A stretch of DNA of 64,000 nt from Oscillospiraceae bacterium (GCA_028692035.1 JAQUYD010000004.1:62001-126000), one strand, 5' to 3'; counted from the first letter of the stretch, positions 43,785 to 53,377 are shown. Notes: a model not told the origin generated them from the sequence alone. Numbers and translations are program-made.

Positions 43785-44456
43785 TCACCAAACAAAGGGA
43801 AGCAGCCTATACTTTGTTTGGCTTGTGTATTCAAGATATCCTTCCAAGCCTTGCTTAAGCATCTTATCTTCCAATGCCGTTCTTACAACGATGATCAACG
43901 CCGTTATTGCCATGCATATCCAAACACGCACATAAGGAAATATCATACATAGCCCGATACAATTCAAAATCAACCCACTATACGCAGGGTGCCGCACAAT
44001 ACTATAAGGCCCCGTTTTACATACCGTTTGATTTCTATCGCTTTGGATTCTGGCTGTGGATTCCAAAAAAGTATTTTCCAAGAGTGCTTTTGTGGAAATC
44101 CAAGCTGCAAAAAAGATTGCCGCCATGCCACACCAATATACGATATTGAGATGTTCTTCTGTTTCGGATGTACCGGCAAGCCAATAAACCACAAAATAGT
44201 TTAGCAGCCAGAATAATGCTAAGAGCACCTTATCCCATAATGGTGAACTCGTAGCTATTTTCCCTCTTTGCGCAAGTGTTTCCTCGTTTGCTCTCAATAA
44301 AAGCAAAGAGCTAATCATTGTACCTGCAAAAAGAGAAATAAAATAGATGCTTCCGGCATAGGTCAGTACAAAACCAGCACCGACCAAATACAAGGAGAAT
44401 CCTATTATCTTTTGCAAAAGAACTCTTACAAGATAGACCATCGCTTTTTTTCTCAT
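43785..44456 (-). CDS. Isoprenylcysteine carboxyl methyltransferase family protein
   Basis: A 223-residue membrane protein with five or six helices. The C-terminal motif TGPYSIVRHPAYSGLIL is the SAM-binding signature shared by ICMT and phospholipid methyltransferases; ALEDKMLKQGLEGYLEYTSQTKYRLLPF closes the domain. Substrate unknown in bacteria. The ATG at 44456 has GAGGTGG upstream. The gene is AT-richer than both neighbours, so it may be acquired. Confidence 0.82.
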   Translation of the reverse strand: MRKKAMVYLVRVLLQKIIGFSLYLVGAGFVLTYAGSIYFISLFAGTMISSLLLLRANEETLAQRGKIATSSPLWDKVLLALFWLLNYFVVYWLAGTSETEEHLNIVYWCGMAAIFFAAWISTKALLENTFLESTARIQSDRNQTVCKTGPYSIVRHPAYSGLILNCIGLCMIFPYVRVWICMAITALIIVVRTALEDKMLKQGLEGYLEYTSQTKYRLLPFVW

Positions 44457-44576
44457 TGTAACCACCTCATTTGCTAACTTCATTCAAGAAGCATCGCTCG
44501 CAGAAGAGCTCGCTCAATTCCGGTTTGCCGGCTTGTTTCCTATTGTCAGTATAGCATATAAAATAATCAAACAAAA

Positions 44577-44618
44577 CAGAAATTGCTGTGAATGACGAAT
44601 CATTCGCAGCAATTTCTG
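44577..44618 (-). terminator. Terminator of the his operon
   Basis: A 19-bp stem with a single G-U pair (CAGAAATTGCTGTGAATGA against its complement) and loop CGAA, then a T-rich tail on the minus strand. Confidence 0.85.
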
Positions 44619-44706
44619 TTTTATGGACACCCGCCTTTATCCGGGGCTTTTGTTTGATCAAATTAAAAATCGCCAATTGCTTCTACCCGCGAAACCGTGC
44701 AGCGTT

Positions 44707-45036
44707 TTAACTGTTATGGTCCGACTGGTGCATCTTCTTCAGGTTGCCGATTTTTTGACTACGTTCTTCCAAAATAGAAAAAATATCCTCCAGAGAGATC
44801 TGCTGCTCGACCATCAGCACTGTCAGATGATACAACAGATCGCAAATTTCGTTTTGTGTATCCGCCCGAACGCCATTTTTAGCTGCGATGATGGTTTCGG
44901 CACATTCCTCGCCGCATTTTTTTAGGATTTTATCCAACCCTTGGGAAAACAGGTAGCAAGTATAAGAGCCCTCGGCAGGATTTTCCTTCCGGTTCTGCAC
45001 CACCTGATATAAGCTTTGCAGTGGGTTTTGTTCCAT
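44707..45036 (-). CDS. hisE: Phosphoribosyl-ATP pyrophosphatase
   Basis: A 109-residue HisE that hydrolyses PR-ATP to PR-AMP, the second step of histidine synthesis. SYTCYLFSQGLDKILKKCGEECAETIIAAKN contains the E-E-x-x-E metal-binding helix of the MazG-like fold, followed by EICDLLYHLTVLM. Separate from hisI here. The ATG at 45036 follows AGAGGAGG. It is the last gene of the operon. Confidence 0.95.
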   Translation of the reverse strand: MEQNPLQSLYQVVQNRKENPAEGSYTCYLFSQGLDKILKKCGEECAETIIAAKNGVRADTQNEICDLLYHLTVLMVEQQISLEDIFSILEERSQKIGNLKKMHQSDHNS

Positions 45037-45049
45037 TTTATTTCCTCCT

Positions 45050-45376
45050 CTATCCCTCACGCCCCTCAAAGGCACGGTAAAAACAGCTGTGCGCCCCGGT
45101 GTGGCAGGCGTTTCCGGTCTGATCCACCACCGCTAAGAGGGTATCTTCATCGCAGTCGTAATACAGTCGCAGCACCTTTTGCAGATGGCCAGAGGTCGCA
45201 CCCTTGTTCCACAGCTCTTTGCGGGATCGGCTGTAAAACCAAGTGTACCCGGTCTCGAGGGTCTTTTCCAAACTTTCCCGGTTCATGTAGGCCAGCATCA
45301 GCACCTGGCCGGTGGCCTCCTCCTGGACAATGGTAGGAATGAGCTCCCCTTTTTGAAAAAATCGCTCCAAATCCAT
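45050..45376 (-). CDS. hisI: Phosphoribosyl-AMP cyclohydrolase
   Basis: A 108-residue HisI that opens the adenine ring of [45 protein letters not shown] is the substrate region, DCDEDTLL the Mg-binding site and [13 protein letters not shown] the zinc-ligand Cys/His motif. Monofunctional; hisE follows 13 bases later. Confidence 0.96.
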   Translation of the reverse strand: MDLERFFQKGELIPTIVQEEATGQVLMLAYMNRESLEKTLETGYTWFYSRSRKELWNKGATSGHLQKVLRLYYDCDEDTLLAVVDQTGNACHTGAHSCFYRAFEGREG

Positions 45377-45388
45377 CGTTTTCCCTCC

Positions 45389-46147
45389 TTATCGCCGCAC
45401 CGGAATGCCGTTTTCCCGCAAATGATCCTTGACCTGGCCCACAGTCAGCTCTCGATAGTGGAAAAGGCTGGCGGCCAGCGCCGCGTCGGCCCCGGTTTTT
45501 CGAAATACCTGGGAAAAATCCTCCAGCTTGCCGCAGCCGCCGGAGGCGATGACTGGGATGGAAACCGCATGGCACACCGCGTCGGTCAAGGGCAGGTCAA
45601 AGCCCTGCTTGGTACCGTCGGCATCCATAGAGGTCAGCAGGATCTCCCCTGCGCCCAGCCGCTCGCAGCGGCAGATCCAATCCAGCGCGTCCAATCCTGT
45701 ATCAATGCGGCCGCCATTGATAAACACACCCCAGCCGCCGTCACTCCGGCGTTTAGCGTCCACCGCTACGACGACGCATTGGCTGCCGAATTTATTTGCC
45801 GCCCGCCGGATCAGCGCCGGATTGCGGATGGCCGCCGAATTGACCGACACCTTGTCCGCACCGGCCCGTAAAAGATCCCGGTAATCGTCCACCGTGCGGA
45901 TGCCACCGCCGACAGTCAGAGGGACAAAGACCTGTTGCGCGGTTTTACGCACCACGTCCAGCATGGTGCCGCGACCTTCATGGGTGGCGGTGATGTCCAG
46001 AAAACAGATTTCATCCGCCCCCTGCCGGTTGTACGCCACGGCGCACTCCACCGGATCTCCTACCTCTTTGATTCCTACGAAATTGACTCCTTTGACCACC
46101 ATGCCATCCCGAACGTCCAGGCAGGGAATAATCCGTTTTGCCAGCAT
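45389..46147 (-). CDS. hisF: Imidazole glycerol phosphate synthase, cyclase subunit
   Basis: A 252-residue TIM barrel. It starts [15 protein letters not shown] with the catalytic Asp, has [18 protein letters not shown] and the second catalytic Asp in [15 protein letters not shown], ending [13 protein letters not shown]. It joins ammonia from HisH to PRFAR to give IGP and AICAR. The ATG at 46147 has GGAGG before it; the longer frame overlaps hisA and is not used. Confidence 0.97.
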   Translation of the reverse strand: MLAKRIIPCLDVRDGMVVKGVNFVGIKEVGDPVECAVAYNRQGADEICFLDITATHEGRGTMLDVVRKTAQQVFVPLTVGGGIRTVDDYRDLLRAGADKVSVNSAAIRNPALIRRAANKFGSQCVVVAVDAKRRSDGGWGVFINGGRIDTGLDALDWICRCERLGAGEILLTSMDADGTKQGFDLPLTDAVCHAVSIPVIASGGCGKLEDFSQVFRKTGADAALAASLFHYRELTVGQVKDHLRENGIPVRR

Positions 46148-46181
46148 ATCTTGTTTCCTCCGTTTCTTGAACCCCGGGCGA

Positions 46182-46907
46182 TCAGGTCTGCTGCGGCCCC
46201 GCCCAGCGAACCGCCTGCGCCAGATCAATGGCGCCGCTGTACAAAGCCTTGCCCAAAATGGCCGCCTCCACCCCCATGGCGGCCAGCGCCTCCAAATCCC
46301 TTTGGGAACGGATGCCGCCGCTGGCCACCAAGCCGCAAGACACCGCTTTTCGCAGCTGGGACATCTGGGAAAGGTTTGGCCCTTCCATCATCCCGTCTTT
46401 GGCAATATCGGTAAAGATGATCCAGGCGGCCCCTGCCGCTTCCACCGAATGGGCCAAATCTAGATAGTCCACGCCGGAATCGGCCAGCCAGCCCCGGGCG
46501 GACACCCGACCGTTTTTCGCGTCGATTCCTACGGCCACACGATCGCCGTACTTTTCCACCGCGTTCTTTACCAGTTGTGGATTTTCCAGCGCTGCCGAAC
46601 CCAAAATCACCCGGGCCACACCGTTTTCCAAATAAGCGACAATCGTATCCATATCCCGGATTCCGCCGCCAGTTTCTACTTTTAGGGATGTTTCCCGGGC
46701 AATCTTCAAAATCGTCTCCCTGTTGCGGCCATCCCCAGTTTTTGCGCCGTCCAGATCCACCAAATGAATCCAGCCAGCGCCGGCTTGTGCAAAGCTATGG
46801 GCGGTTTCCAACGGGTCGGCTGCCACCTGATGGGCCGTGTCAAAATCGCCGCGCCGCAGCCGGACGCACCGGCCCTCCAACAGGTCAATCGCTGGAAGCA
46901 GTATCAT
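46182..46907 (-). CDS. hisA: ProFAR isomerase
   Basis: A 241-residue TIM barrel isomerase. [17 protein letters not shown] contains the catalytic Asp, [13 protein letters not shown] and [14 protein letters not shown] hold the second half with its Asp, and [15 protein letters not shown] the phosphate site. The ATG overlaps the hisH stop codon by 4 bases, so the 97-codon upstream extension of the frame is excluded. Confidence 0.97.
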   Translation of the reverse strand: MILLPAIDLLEGRCVRLRRGDFDTAHQVAADPLETAHSFAQAGAGWIHLVDLDGAKTGDGRNRETILKIARETSLKVETGGGIRDMDTIVAYLENGVARVILGSAALENPQLVKNAVEKYGDRVAVGIDAKNGRVSARGWLADSGVDYLDLAHSVEAAGAAWIIFTDIAKDGMMEGPNLSQMSQLRKAVSCGLVASGGIRSQRDLEALAAMGVEAAILGKALYSGAIDLAQAVRWAGPQQT

Positions 46908-47551
46908 CGGTCGTCTCCTCCGTTTTTGGTATCGTTTTTCGCCGGTTTTCGGCAAAGATCCGCGAAATTTCGCAAAATGGCAAGCCCTACACCGCCGCTC
47001 TTTTCCGGATGGAACTGGGCACCGTAGCAATAGGCGCCATCCCATACCAATGCTGGAACCTCCCCGCCATAATCGGCCCAAGCTACCAGATCGTCCTGCT
47101 GCGGCACCGCCGCATAAGAGTGGACAAAGTAAACGTAGGGTTCCTCCGGCAAATCCCAAGTCAGCGGGCAATCCCGGACTACCTGCAGCCGATTCCAACC
47201 CATATGGGGGATTTTAAGCCCTTGCGCCTGCAGCTTGGTCACCCGGCCGGGCAAAAGGCCCAGTCCCTCTGTAAGGGAAAATTCCTCTCCCCATTCGAAC
47301 AGCACCTGCATTCCCAGGCAAACGCCTAAAAAGGGCTTTTCTTTTCCCAGCCGCCGCAAAACCGGGACCAGGTTTTTTTGCCGCAGCCTTTCCATCGCGT
47401 CCGGAAAGGCCCCGACGCCCGGCAACAGGATCCCGTCCGCCCACTCCAGCTCTTGCGGGTCTTCGGTAACCCGATAGGGAATTTTTAAATATTCCAGCGC
47501 GTTGGCAACACTGAACAGGTTGCCCGCGCCGTAATCAACAACTGCGATCAC
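46904..47551 (-). CDS. hisH: Imidazole glycerol phosphate synthase, glutaminase subunit
   Basis: A 215-residue class I glutamine amidotransferase. DYGAGNLFSVANALEYL at the N terminus, GVCLGMQVLFE with the nucleophile Cys, and YFVHSYAA and CYGAQFHPEKSG with the His-x-Glu of the triad. It supplies ammonia to HisF. Its triad is complete, in contrast to the GatD at 3.4-4.1 kb. Confidence 0.97.
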   Translation of the reverse strand: MIAVVDYGAGNLFSVANALEYLKIPYRVTEDPQELEWADGILLPGVGAFPDAMERLRQKNLVPVLRRLGKEKPFLGVCLGMQVLFEWGEEFSLTEGLGLLPGRVTKLQAQGLKIPHMGWNRLQVVRDCPLTWDLPEEPYVYFVHSYAAVPQQDDLVAWADYGGEVPALVWDGAYCYGAQFHPEKSGGVGLAILRNFADLCRKPAKNDTKNGGDDR

Positions 47552-47565
47552 GCGCTCCCTCTCCT

Positions 47566-48147
47566 CTACAAAATCCCTTTGGAGGACAAAATCTGCCCGG
47601 CGGCCAACGGTGATACCGCCGCTTTCAGGCTATGGGCAAAAGCTTTAAACGCCGCTTCGATCATATGATGGTCGTTGGCACCGTAGGGCACCTGCAAATG
47701 CAGGGTAATCCCGGCGTTCATCGCCAATGCACGGAAAAATTCCTCTGTCATGCAGGTGTCGAACATGCCGACCCGCTCGTTTTTCAAGGGGATGGAAAAG
47801 ACCAGAAAAGGCCGCCCGCTCACGTCCAGCACCGAAGAGGCCAGTGCTTCGTCCATGGGAATCAGGGCGCTGCCGTATCGGGCGATCCCACTTTTATCCC
47901 CCAGCGCCTCTGCTAGGGCTTTGCCCAACACAATACCCAGATCCTCCACTGTATGATGGCAGTCCACCTCCAGATCGCCCTGCGCCCGGATGGTGAGATC
48001 CGCCCCAGAATGAACCGCCAAAGCCGTAAGCATATGGTCAAAAAAGCCGATCCCGGTTTGGATATCCGCGCGGCCATCGCCATCGAGGTTCAGAGATAAA
48101 GAAATATCGGTTTCCTTTGTCTTGCGGGAACAGTCAGCCTGTCTCAT
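47566..48147 (-). CDS. hisB: Imidazoleglycerol-phosphate dehydratase
   Basis: A 193-residue monofunctional dehydratase. [41 protein letters not shown] and the C-terminal [25 protein letters not shown] contain the Mn-binding His clusters (DHM, HHTVED, DHHMIE). There is no phosphatase domain, so histidinol-phosphate phosphatase must be supplied by another gene; none is in the operon. Confidence 0.97.
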   Translation of the reverse strand: MRQADCSRKTKETDISLSLNLDGDGRADIQTGIGFFDHMLTALAVHSGADLTIRAQGDLEVDCHHTVEDLGIVLGKALAEALGDKSGIARYGSALIPMDEALASSVLDVSGRPFLVFSIPLKNERVGMFDTCMTEEFFRALAMNAGITLHLQVPYGANDHHMIEAAFKAFAHSLKAAVSPLAAGQILSSKGIL

Positions 48148-48150
48148 CGG

Positions 48151-49248
48151 TTATTGTACCACCTTTCCCAGCGCCTGCAGCAGCGCTTTGTTTTCCTGTT
48201 CACTCCCGGCGGTCAGGCGCAAATATCCGCCCATTTTACGGATCGCGATCCCCTGGCGCTGCAGCGCCTGGTCAATTTCGTCCGCCGCCGGGGTTTTCAA
48301 AAAGATAAAGTTTGTCTGGCTGGGCCAAACCCCTTCGATTTGCCGCTTGCCGGCCAAAACTTCCGCCACGCCTTTTTGCAGCGCAGCGCGGGAATCAATG
48401 ATCGCCTTGGCGCAGAAATCGCACAGGGCGCCGCTTTCCAGCACCGCTTTGCCCACCGCCTGAGTCAAACTATTGACATTGTAGGGGGATTTGACAGCTT
48501 GCAGCGCCCGGGTGATAGCCTGATCCGCCACCGCAAATCCCAGGCGGATCCCAGCCAACCCCAGCGCTTTGGAGCAGGTCTTGAGCACGATGAGATTCTG
48601 ATATTCTCCCACCAGCCCCAACACCGATTCGTCGGAGGAAAATTCCATATACGCCTCGTCCACCACCACCAGGGTTTCGGGCAGCGCCTCGATAATCGCC
48701 CGCACCTGATCCCGGGGCAGGGTAAGGGAGGTTGGGTTGCAGGGATTGGAGAAAATCAGGGCCTCGGCCTTTTGCGCCTTGGCATATGCCGTCAGCGCTG
48801 CCGGGTTAATGGCAAGATCCGCCGGTTTTTGCCAAACCCTATTTTCCAGTTCAAAAATATCGCCATAAAAGCGGTACATGGAAAAGTCCGGTTCCACCGT
48901 GACCAAGCGCGCCCCCTTTTCCAACAAGCAGCCGCAAATAAGGCCGATCAGCTCATCAGAGCCGTTCCCGGCTGTCACCTGCTGGGGCGACAGACCGAAC
49001 CGTCCGGCAAATGCCTGTCTAACCCCGGCGCAAAGCGGGTCGGGGTAGCGGTTGAACGCCACTTGGGACAGGTTCTTCCGCACCCGCTCCATCGCCTCTT
49101 TACACATCAGTCGGGCCTCCGGGGGAAAGGATTCCTCGTTGCTTAAATCAAAATAGCTTTCGTTGGCATCCAACCGGATAGGAAAATTGCCTGCAACCGG
49201 CTGATAGGGGATTAGATCCCGCGCTTTTTTACAAAGGGTATAAGCCAT
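48151..49248 (-). CDS. hisC: Histidinol-phosphate aminotransferase
   Basis: A 365-residue PLP transaminase. RLDANESYFDL is the HisC N terminus, FSNPCNPTSLTLPRDQ the N-P-x-N-P-T motif with a Cys for the usual Asn before PT, VVVDEAYMEFS the Asp/Tyr motif, and LKTCSKALGLAGIRLGF the Schiff-base Lys. It converts imidazole-acetol phosphate to histidinol phosphate. It sits between hisD and hisB with 1-3 base gaps. Confidence 0.95.
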   Translation of the reverse strand: MAYTLCKKARDLIPYQPVAGNFPIRLDANESYFDLSNEESFPPEARLMCKEAMERVRKNLSQVAFNRYPDPLCAGVRQAFAGRFGLSPQQVTAGNGSDELIGLICGCLLEKGARLVTVEPDFSMYRFYGDIFELENRVWQKPADLAINPAALTAYAKAQKAEALIFSNPCNPTSLTLPRDQVRAIIEALPETLVVVDEAYMEFSSDESVLGLVGEYQNLIVLKTCSKALGLAGIRLGFAVADQAITRALQAVKSPYNVNSLTQAVGKAVLESGALCDFCAKAIIDSRAALQKGVAEVLAGKRQIEGVWPSQTNFIFLKTPAADEIDQALQRQGIAIRKMGGYLRLTAGSEQENKALLQALGKVVQ

Positions 49249-49249
49249 A

Positions 49250-50533
49250 TTAAAACCTCACTGTAATCGCGTTGGCGTGGGCGGTCAGGCCCTCTTTTTC
49301 CGCGATGATTACGATATCCTTTGCGGCATTGCGCAAAGCGTCTTCCGTGTAATAAATAAAACTGGAGCGCTTAACAAAGCTGTCCACCGACAGCGGGGAG
49401 AAAAAGCGCGCCGTGCCGCTGGTCGGCAACACATGGTTGGGACCTGCAAAGTAGTCACCCAGCGGTTCCGGGGAATAACGGCCCAGAAACACTGACCCGG
49501 CGTTGTCAAAACGGCCGACCGATTCCAGCGGGCTTTTGGTCATGACCTCCAGATGTTCCGGGGCGATTTCGTTGGCCAGCGCCACCATCTGCTCAAAATC
49601 CTGACAGACGATAACTGCGCCGAAGTTTTCCAATGCCTGTGCAATGATCTCCCGGCGGGAAAGCCCCTGGGACTGGCGCTCAATCTCGGCAATGGTCTGG
49701 TGGGCAACCGCTTCGTCGGTGCACAACAGGATGGCTGAGGCCAGCCGGTCATGCTCCGCCTGGCTCATCAAATCCGCCGCCAGATATCTCGGGTCGGCGG
49801 TTTCGTCCGCCACCACCAAAATTTCACTTGGCCCGGCGATCATGTCGATATCCACCTGACCGTACAGGAGTTTTTTGGCGGTTGCCACATAAATGTTGCC
49901 GGGACCCACAATTTTATCCACCCGGGGGATGCTCTCGGTCCCATAAGCCAGCGCTGCAACCGCTTGGGCGCCGCCGGTTAAAAACACCCGGTCCACCCCC
50001 GCAATGGCCGCGGCGGCCAGAATGTCGGGGTTGGCGCTGCCGTCCTTGCCGGGCGGGGTGACCATGATCAGCTCGCCAACTCCGGCAATTTTTGCCGGTA
50101 CCGCATTCATCAGCACCGAGGAGGGATACGCCGCGGTGCCGCCGGGGACATACAGTCCGACCCGGTGCAGCCCCCGCACCCGTTGGCCCAAGATCACACC
50201 GTTTGGCTGCGGATCCAAAAAGCTCTGTTGCTTTTGCCGCGCGTGAAAAGCGGTAATATTCTCCTGCGCCCGGCGCAGCGCCAGCACAAAGTCCGCATCG
50301 GCGGCGGCCAGCGCCTGTTGGATCTGGGCTTTGGGCACTTCCAGCGCGGCAGGGGCAGCGCCGTCGAACCGCTCGGCATACTGTTTGAGCGCCGCGTCCC
50401 CCTCTCGGCGGACGGTTTCGATAATCTCTGTGACTACCGCGGTCACCTTACGGTCTACTTCGCCGCTGCGGGAGCGCAACAGCGCCAACGCCTGCTGCTC
50501 GGCTGTACCATCGGCTTTTATAATCGAAAGCAT
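49250..50533 (-). CDS. hisD: Histidinol dehydrogenase
   Basis: A 427-residue zinc- and NAD-dependent enzyme that oxidises histidinol to histidine. VGLYVPGGTAAYPSSVLMNAVPAKIAG, KIVGPGNIYVATAKKLLYG and DMIAGPSEILVVADE are family motifs; LMSQAEHD and GPNHVLPTSGTARFFSPLSVDSFVK hold the zinc and substrate His residues. Confidence 0.97.
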   Translation of the reverse strand: MLSIIKADGTAEQQALALLRSRSGEVDRKVTAVVTEIIETVRREGDAALKQYAERFDGAAPAALEVPKAQIQQALAAADADFVLALRRAQENITAFHARQKQQSFLDPQPNGVILGQRVRGLHRVGLYVPGGTAAYPSSVLMNAVPAKIAGVGELIMVTPPGKDGSANPDILAAAAIAGVDRVFLTGGAQAVAALAYGTESIPRVDKIVGPGNIYVATAKKLLYGQVDIDMIAGPSEILVVADETADPRYLAADLMSQAEHDRLASAILLCTDEAVAHQTIAEIERQSQGLSRREIIAQALENFGAVIVCQDFEQMVALANEIAPEHLEVMTKSPLESVGRFDNAGSVFLGRYSPEPLGDYFAGPNHVLPTSGTARFFSPLSVDSFVKRSSFIYYTEDALRNAAKDIVIIAEKEGLTAHANAITVRF

Positions 50534-50547
50534 ATGCGTTTCCTCCT

Positions 50548-51189
50548 TTATTTTTCCTGATCCAACCCCTGCTCCAAGCGGGCGACCAGCGATTCAATTT
50601 CTTCTTTACGCAGTTTTAAGCTGGCAATATTGACTGCCAGCCGGGCGGAAATATCGCAGATCCAGCGGGAGACTTCCAAACCGTTTTCCCGCAGGGTCAC
50701 GCCAGTTTCCACAATGTCCACAATTCCATCGGCCAGCCCCAGCAGCGGCGCCAGCTCCACCGACCCTTCGATTTTGACGACTGACACGTCCATAGACTGT
50801 TTTTCAAAGTATCTGCGGGTGATCCGGGGGTATTTTGTCGCAATGGTCTTGGCGCCGTAACCGGCAAAAAAATCGTCCCCTTTTTTCACTGCCAGGGCAA
50901 AACGGCAACGGCCAAATCCCAGATCCAACAGCTCATATAAACTGCTGGCGTTTTCCAAAATCGTATCTTTTCCCACAATCCCCATATCGCAGACGCCGCT
51001 TTCCACATAGGTGATGACGTCCGCCGCTTTGGCCAGCACCACCTCGGCCCCGATATCCGGCAGCGGCAGGATCAGCCGCCGGCCCTTATCCCGCAGGCTT
51101 TGGCAGTCCAGCCCCACCCGTTCCATCAGCGCGATGGCATCCTTTTCCAGCCGCCCTTTGGTCAGGGCGATCCGCAATGGCTTGTTCAT
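50548..51189 (-). CDS. hisG: ATP phosphoribosyltransferase, short form
   Basis: A 213-residue HisG lacking the C-terminal regulatory domain. It starts the pathway by joining ATP and PRPP. LRIALTKGRLEKDAI, DMGIVGKDTILEN and the PRPP loop in DIVETGVTLRENGLEV are visible. Short HisG needs HisZ, encoded directly upstream with a 4-base ATGA overlap. Confidence 0.96.
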   Translation of the reverse strand: MNKPLRIALTKGRLEKDAIALMERVGLDCQSLRDKGRRLILPLPDIGAEVVLAKAADVITYVESGVCDMGIVGKDTILENASSLYELLDLGFGRCRFALAVKKGDDFFAGYGAKTIATKYPRITRRYFEKQSMDVSVVKIEGSVELAPLLGLADGIVDIVETGVTLRENGLEVSRWICDISARLAVNIASLKLRKEEIESLVARLEQGLDQEK

Positions 51190-52394
51190 GCTTCCGGTTC
51201 CTCTCCAATCAAAATTTCCTTGATTTCATCCCCAACGATTTGCAGCCGCCGAATCCCCCGGGCTCGGGCGTAGACTGCCGCGTCCTCCTTAGAATCAGCC
51301 AAGCTGCTCTCACAGGAAACGCCTTGGCTCCACAACTCCCGCAGATGGGCAAAGCCCCGGGCGCTTTGCTCCCGTTCCCAATAAACCAGCACCTGCGGGA
51401 TCTGCGGCACACGCGGCGAAACCTGCTGTAAATAGCCAGCAACCGCATCCAAATGGATGGCAAAGCCGATGGCCGGCTGATGCACCCCAAAATCGTCCAG
51501 CAGCCGGTCATAGCGCCCCCCGGACAACACCGGCTGCCCAATACCGGGCAGATAGCCCCGAAATACTACGCCGGTGTAATATTCCGCCTGATTGACCAGC
51601 CCAAAATCCACCAGCACCTGCGCGCTTGGATCAACCTGCATCATCCTGCGGTACAGCTCCTCCAGCTCCTGTAAGGCCGCCTGGAAAGCCGGCCCTTGGG
51701 AAAGCTGCGCCGCCTGGGAAAAGACCTCATCGCCGCCAAACAGCCGGGGCAACCTGCCCAACGTGTGAACGGCCGGAGAATCCGGCAGCGCATGCAGCAA
51801 ATCGCCCAGAGCTGCATAGTTTTTCGACTCGATCAGCTGGCGAACCTCTTCTTTCTGTGGTTCCGGCGCGTCCAGCTCGTCCATCAGCGCCCTAAAGATT
51901 CCGATGTGGCCGATTTCTAGGGTAAAAGGCCGCGCGCCGCATGCCTCCAAACAATCCGACGCCGTCCGCAGCATCTCCAAGTCCGCTTTGGCGCCGCCTG
52001 CGCCAATGAGCTCTGCGCCGCACTGGGACATCTCATCCATCCGCCCCCGCAGCGAGGGATTGGCCCGGTAGGCCGCCTGGCAATAACAAAGGCGGACCGG
52101 GTAAGGCTCGTTTTGCAATTTGGTGGCGGTCAGGCGGGCAATCGGGATGGTGGAGTCGGGCCGCAGCACGAGGATGCGCCCTTGGGCGTCAATCAGCTTA
52201 TACATACTCTCCTGTGCAAAATAGCGGTTTGCGCCGAACAGATCGTAAAACTCCATCGCAGGGGTCATCACCGGCCGGAAACCCCGCCGGTACAAAAGGC
52301 CCATTACCGCATCCCGCACATCCTGCCGGACGATGCAGTTCTGGAACAAAATATCCTGTGTCCCTTCTGGGGTGATTTTATCATAGGTGTTCAA
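51186..52394 (-). CDS. hisZ: ATP phosphoribosyltransferase regulatory subunit
   Basis: A 402-residue HisRS-like protein without tRNA-binding domain. TPEGTQDILF and FRPVMTPAMEFYDLF at the N terminus and VLSGGRYDRLLDDFGVHQPAIGFAIHLD near residue 290 are class II synthetase-like motifs. It activates short HisG and senses histidine. The start is a TTG with GAGGAAA upstream. It is the first gene of the his operon. Confidence 0.93.
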   Translation of the reverse strand: MNTYDKITPEGTQDILFQNCIVRQDVRDAVMGLLYRRGFRPVMTPAMEFYDLFGANRYFAQESMYKLIDAQGRILVLRPDSTIPIARLTATKLQNEPYPVRLCYCQAAYRANPSLRGRMDEMSQCGAELIGAGGAKADLEMLRTASDCLEACGARPFTLEIGHIGIFRALMDELDAPEPQKEEVRQLIESKNYAALGDLLHALPDSPAVHTLGRLPRLFGGDEVFSQAAQLSQGPAFQAALQELEELYRRMMQVDPSAQVLVDFGLVNQAEYYTGVVFRGYLPGIGQPVLSGGRYDRLLDDFGVHQPAIGFAIHLDAVAGYLQQVSPRVPQIPQVLVYWEREQSARGFAHLRELWSQGVSCESSLADSKEDAAVYARARGIRRLQIVGDEIKEILIGEEPEA

Positions 52395-52409
52395 ATCGGT
52401 TTCCTCTTT

Positions 52410-52455
52410 CGATTTAGTGTGCTACTATGATATCATGCTAAATTCTCTCTGTCAA
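52410..52455 (-). promoter_or_regulatory. his operon promoter with overlapping operator-like palindromes
   Basis: TTGACA (52455-52450), 17 bases, TATCAT (52432-52427) on the minus strand. ATGATATCAT overlaps the -10, the near-palindrome TAGTGTGCTA lies immediately downstream, and ATTTAG/CTAAAT arms flank both. This arrangement suggests control by a DNA-binding repressor, not by a T-box; no T-box leader is present. Confidence 0.65.
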
Positions 52456-52576
52456 CTGGATATTTGAGAAAGATTTTCCCCTTTTAATCGCTATTTTTTG
52501 GCGGGATCGCCGGGAGTCTTCCCGTTGACAAATCCAATAACAGATGGGATAATCGGTAGGAAAGGGGGGAACACTT

Positions 52577-53263
52577 TTGAAAGCTTACCAATTTTTGCTG
52601 TTTGATGCGGACGGAACCTTGCTGGATTTTGACCGTTGCGAGGAAAAAGCACTGCGGAATACGTTGACTCGTTATAGGATCGATGACGGCGAAAAGACGA
52701 TTCACCTGTACCACCAGATCAATGCCGACCTATGGGAACGGTTTAATCTTGGAGAAATCGACCGAGCCTATTTGCTTCACCGCCGGTTCGGGCAGCTGTG
52801 TGAGCAGCTAAATCGGCAAGAAGATCCAGCGCAGATGAACCGCGATTACATGGAGCAGCTGAGCCGACATGCGGATTTATTGGAAGAATCGGCGGAAATC
52901 TGCAATATTCTTTGCCAAAAATACAAGCTGTATATTATTACCAACGGTGCCAGCCTGACGCAGCATGGACGATTTGCCGTTTGCCCCCTGACGCCATTGT
53001 TTGAAGACATTTTTATCTCGGAAGACATGGGGGTGCAAAAACCACAGAAAGCTTACTTTGACGCTGTCGCCGCTGCTATTCCCGGATTTGACCCTGATCG
53101 GGCGCTGGTTATTGGCGACTCGCTGTCTTCCGACATGCAGGGCGCCAACAATGCCGGGTTGGACTGTTGCTGGTATAACCCCCAGGCGCTTCCCAATTTA
53201 TCCGGCGTCTGCTGTACTTATGAAATTCGCCGGCTGCGGGAATTGCTGGCGCTTTTGCCATAA
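52577..53263 (+). CDS. HAD hydrolase, YjjG-type nucleotidase
   Basis: A 228-residue HAD protein with an alpha-helical C1 cap. FLLFDADGTLLDFDRCEEKAL has the two catalytic Asp and the YjjG-like continuation; IITNGASLTQHGR, DMGVQKPQKAYFDA and VIGDSLSSDMQGANNAGLDCCWYN are motifs II-IV. YjjG homologues dephosphorylate noncanonical pyrimidine nucleotides. The start is a TTG with AAAGGGGGG upstream. It is divergent from hisZ. Confidence 0.88.
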   Translation: MKAYQFLLFDADGTLLDFDRCEEKALRNTLTRYRIDDGEKTIHLYHQINADLWERFNLGEIDRAYLLHRRFGQLCEQLNRQEDPAQMNRDYMEQLSRHADLLEESAEICNILCQKYKLYIITNGASLTQHGRFAVCPLTPLFEDIFISEDMGVQKPQKAYFDAVAAAIPGFDPDRALVIGDSLSSDMQGANNAGLDCCWYNPQALPNLSGVCCTYEIRRLRELLALLP

Positions 53264-53310
53264 CCTTTCGGGGGCCTTTGTGGCCTTATAATGCCTGAAA
53301 ACTGGAAAAC

Positions 53311-53345
53311 CGGTTTTTGAAAAAATTTCAAAAATCGATTTTTGC
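53311..53345 (+). terminator. Possible terminator after the nucleotidase gene
   Basis: CGGTTTTTGAAA pairs with TTTCAAAAATCG (one G-T) and is followed by a T-rich stretch. Confidence 0.4.
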
Positions 53346-53348
53346 ATA

Positions 53349-53377
53349 TTGACATGAGTCCCTGTCCCTGTTATAAT
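53349..53377 (+). promoter_or_regulatory. Consensus promoter for tRNA-Lys
   Basis: TTGACA (53349-53354), 17 bases, TATAAT (53372-53377). Confidence 0.9.

Noticed and set aside
46908-47198. 97-codon N-terminal extension of HisA
   Set aside because: It would overlap hisH throughout; the ATG at 46907 overlaps the hisH stop in the usual ATGA way and matches the HisA start.
52395-52576. T-box leader for the his operon
   Set aside because: The distance from promoter to hisZ is only about 30 bases, too short for a T-box; no T-box core sequence is present.
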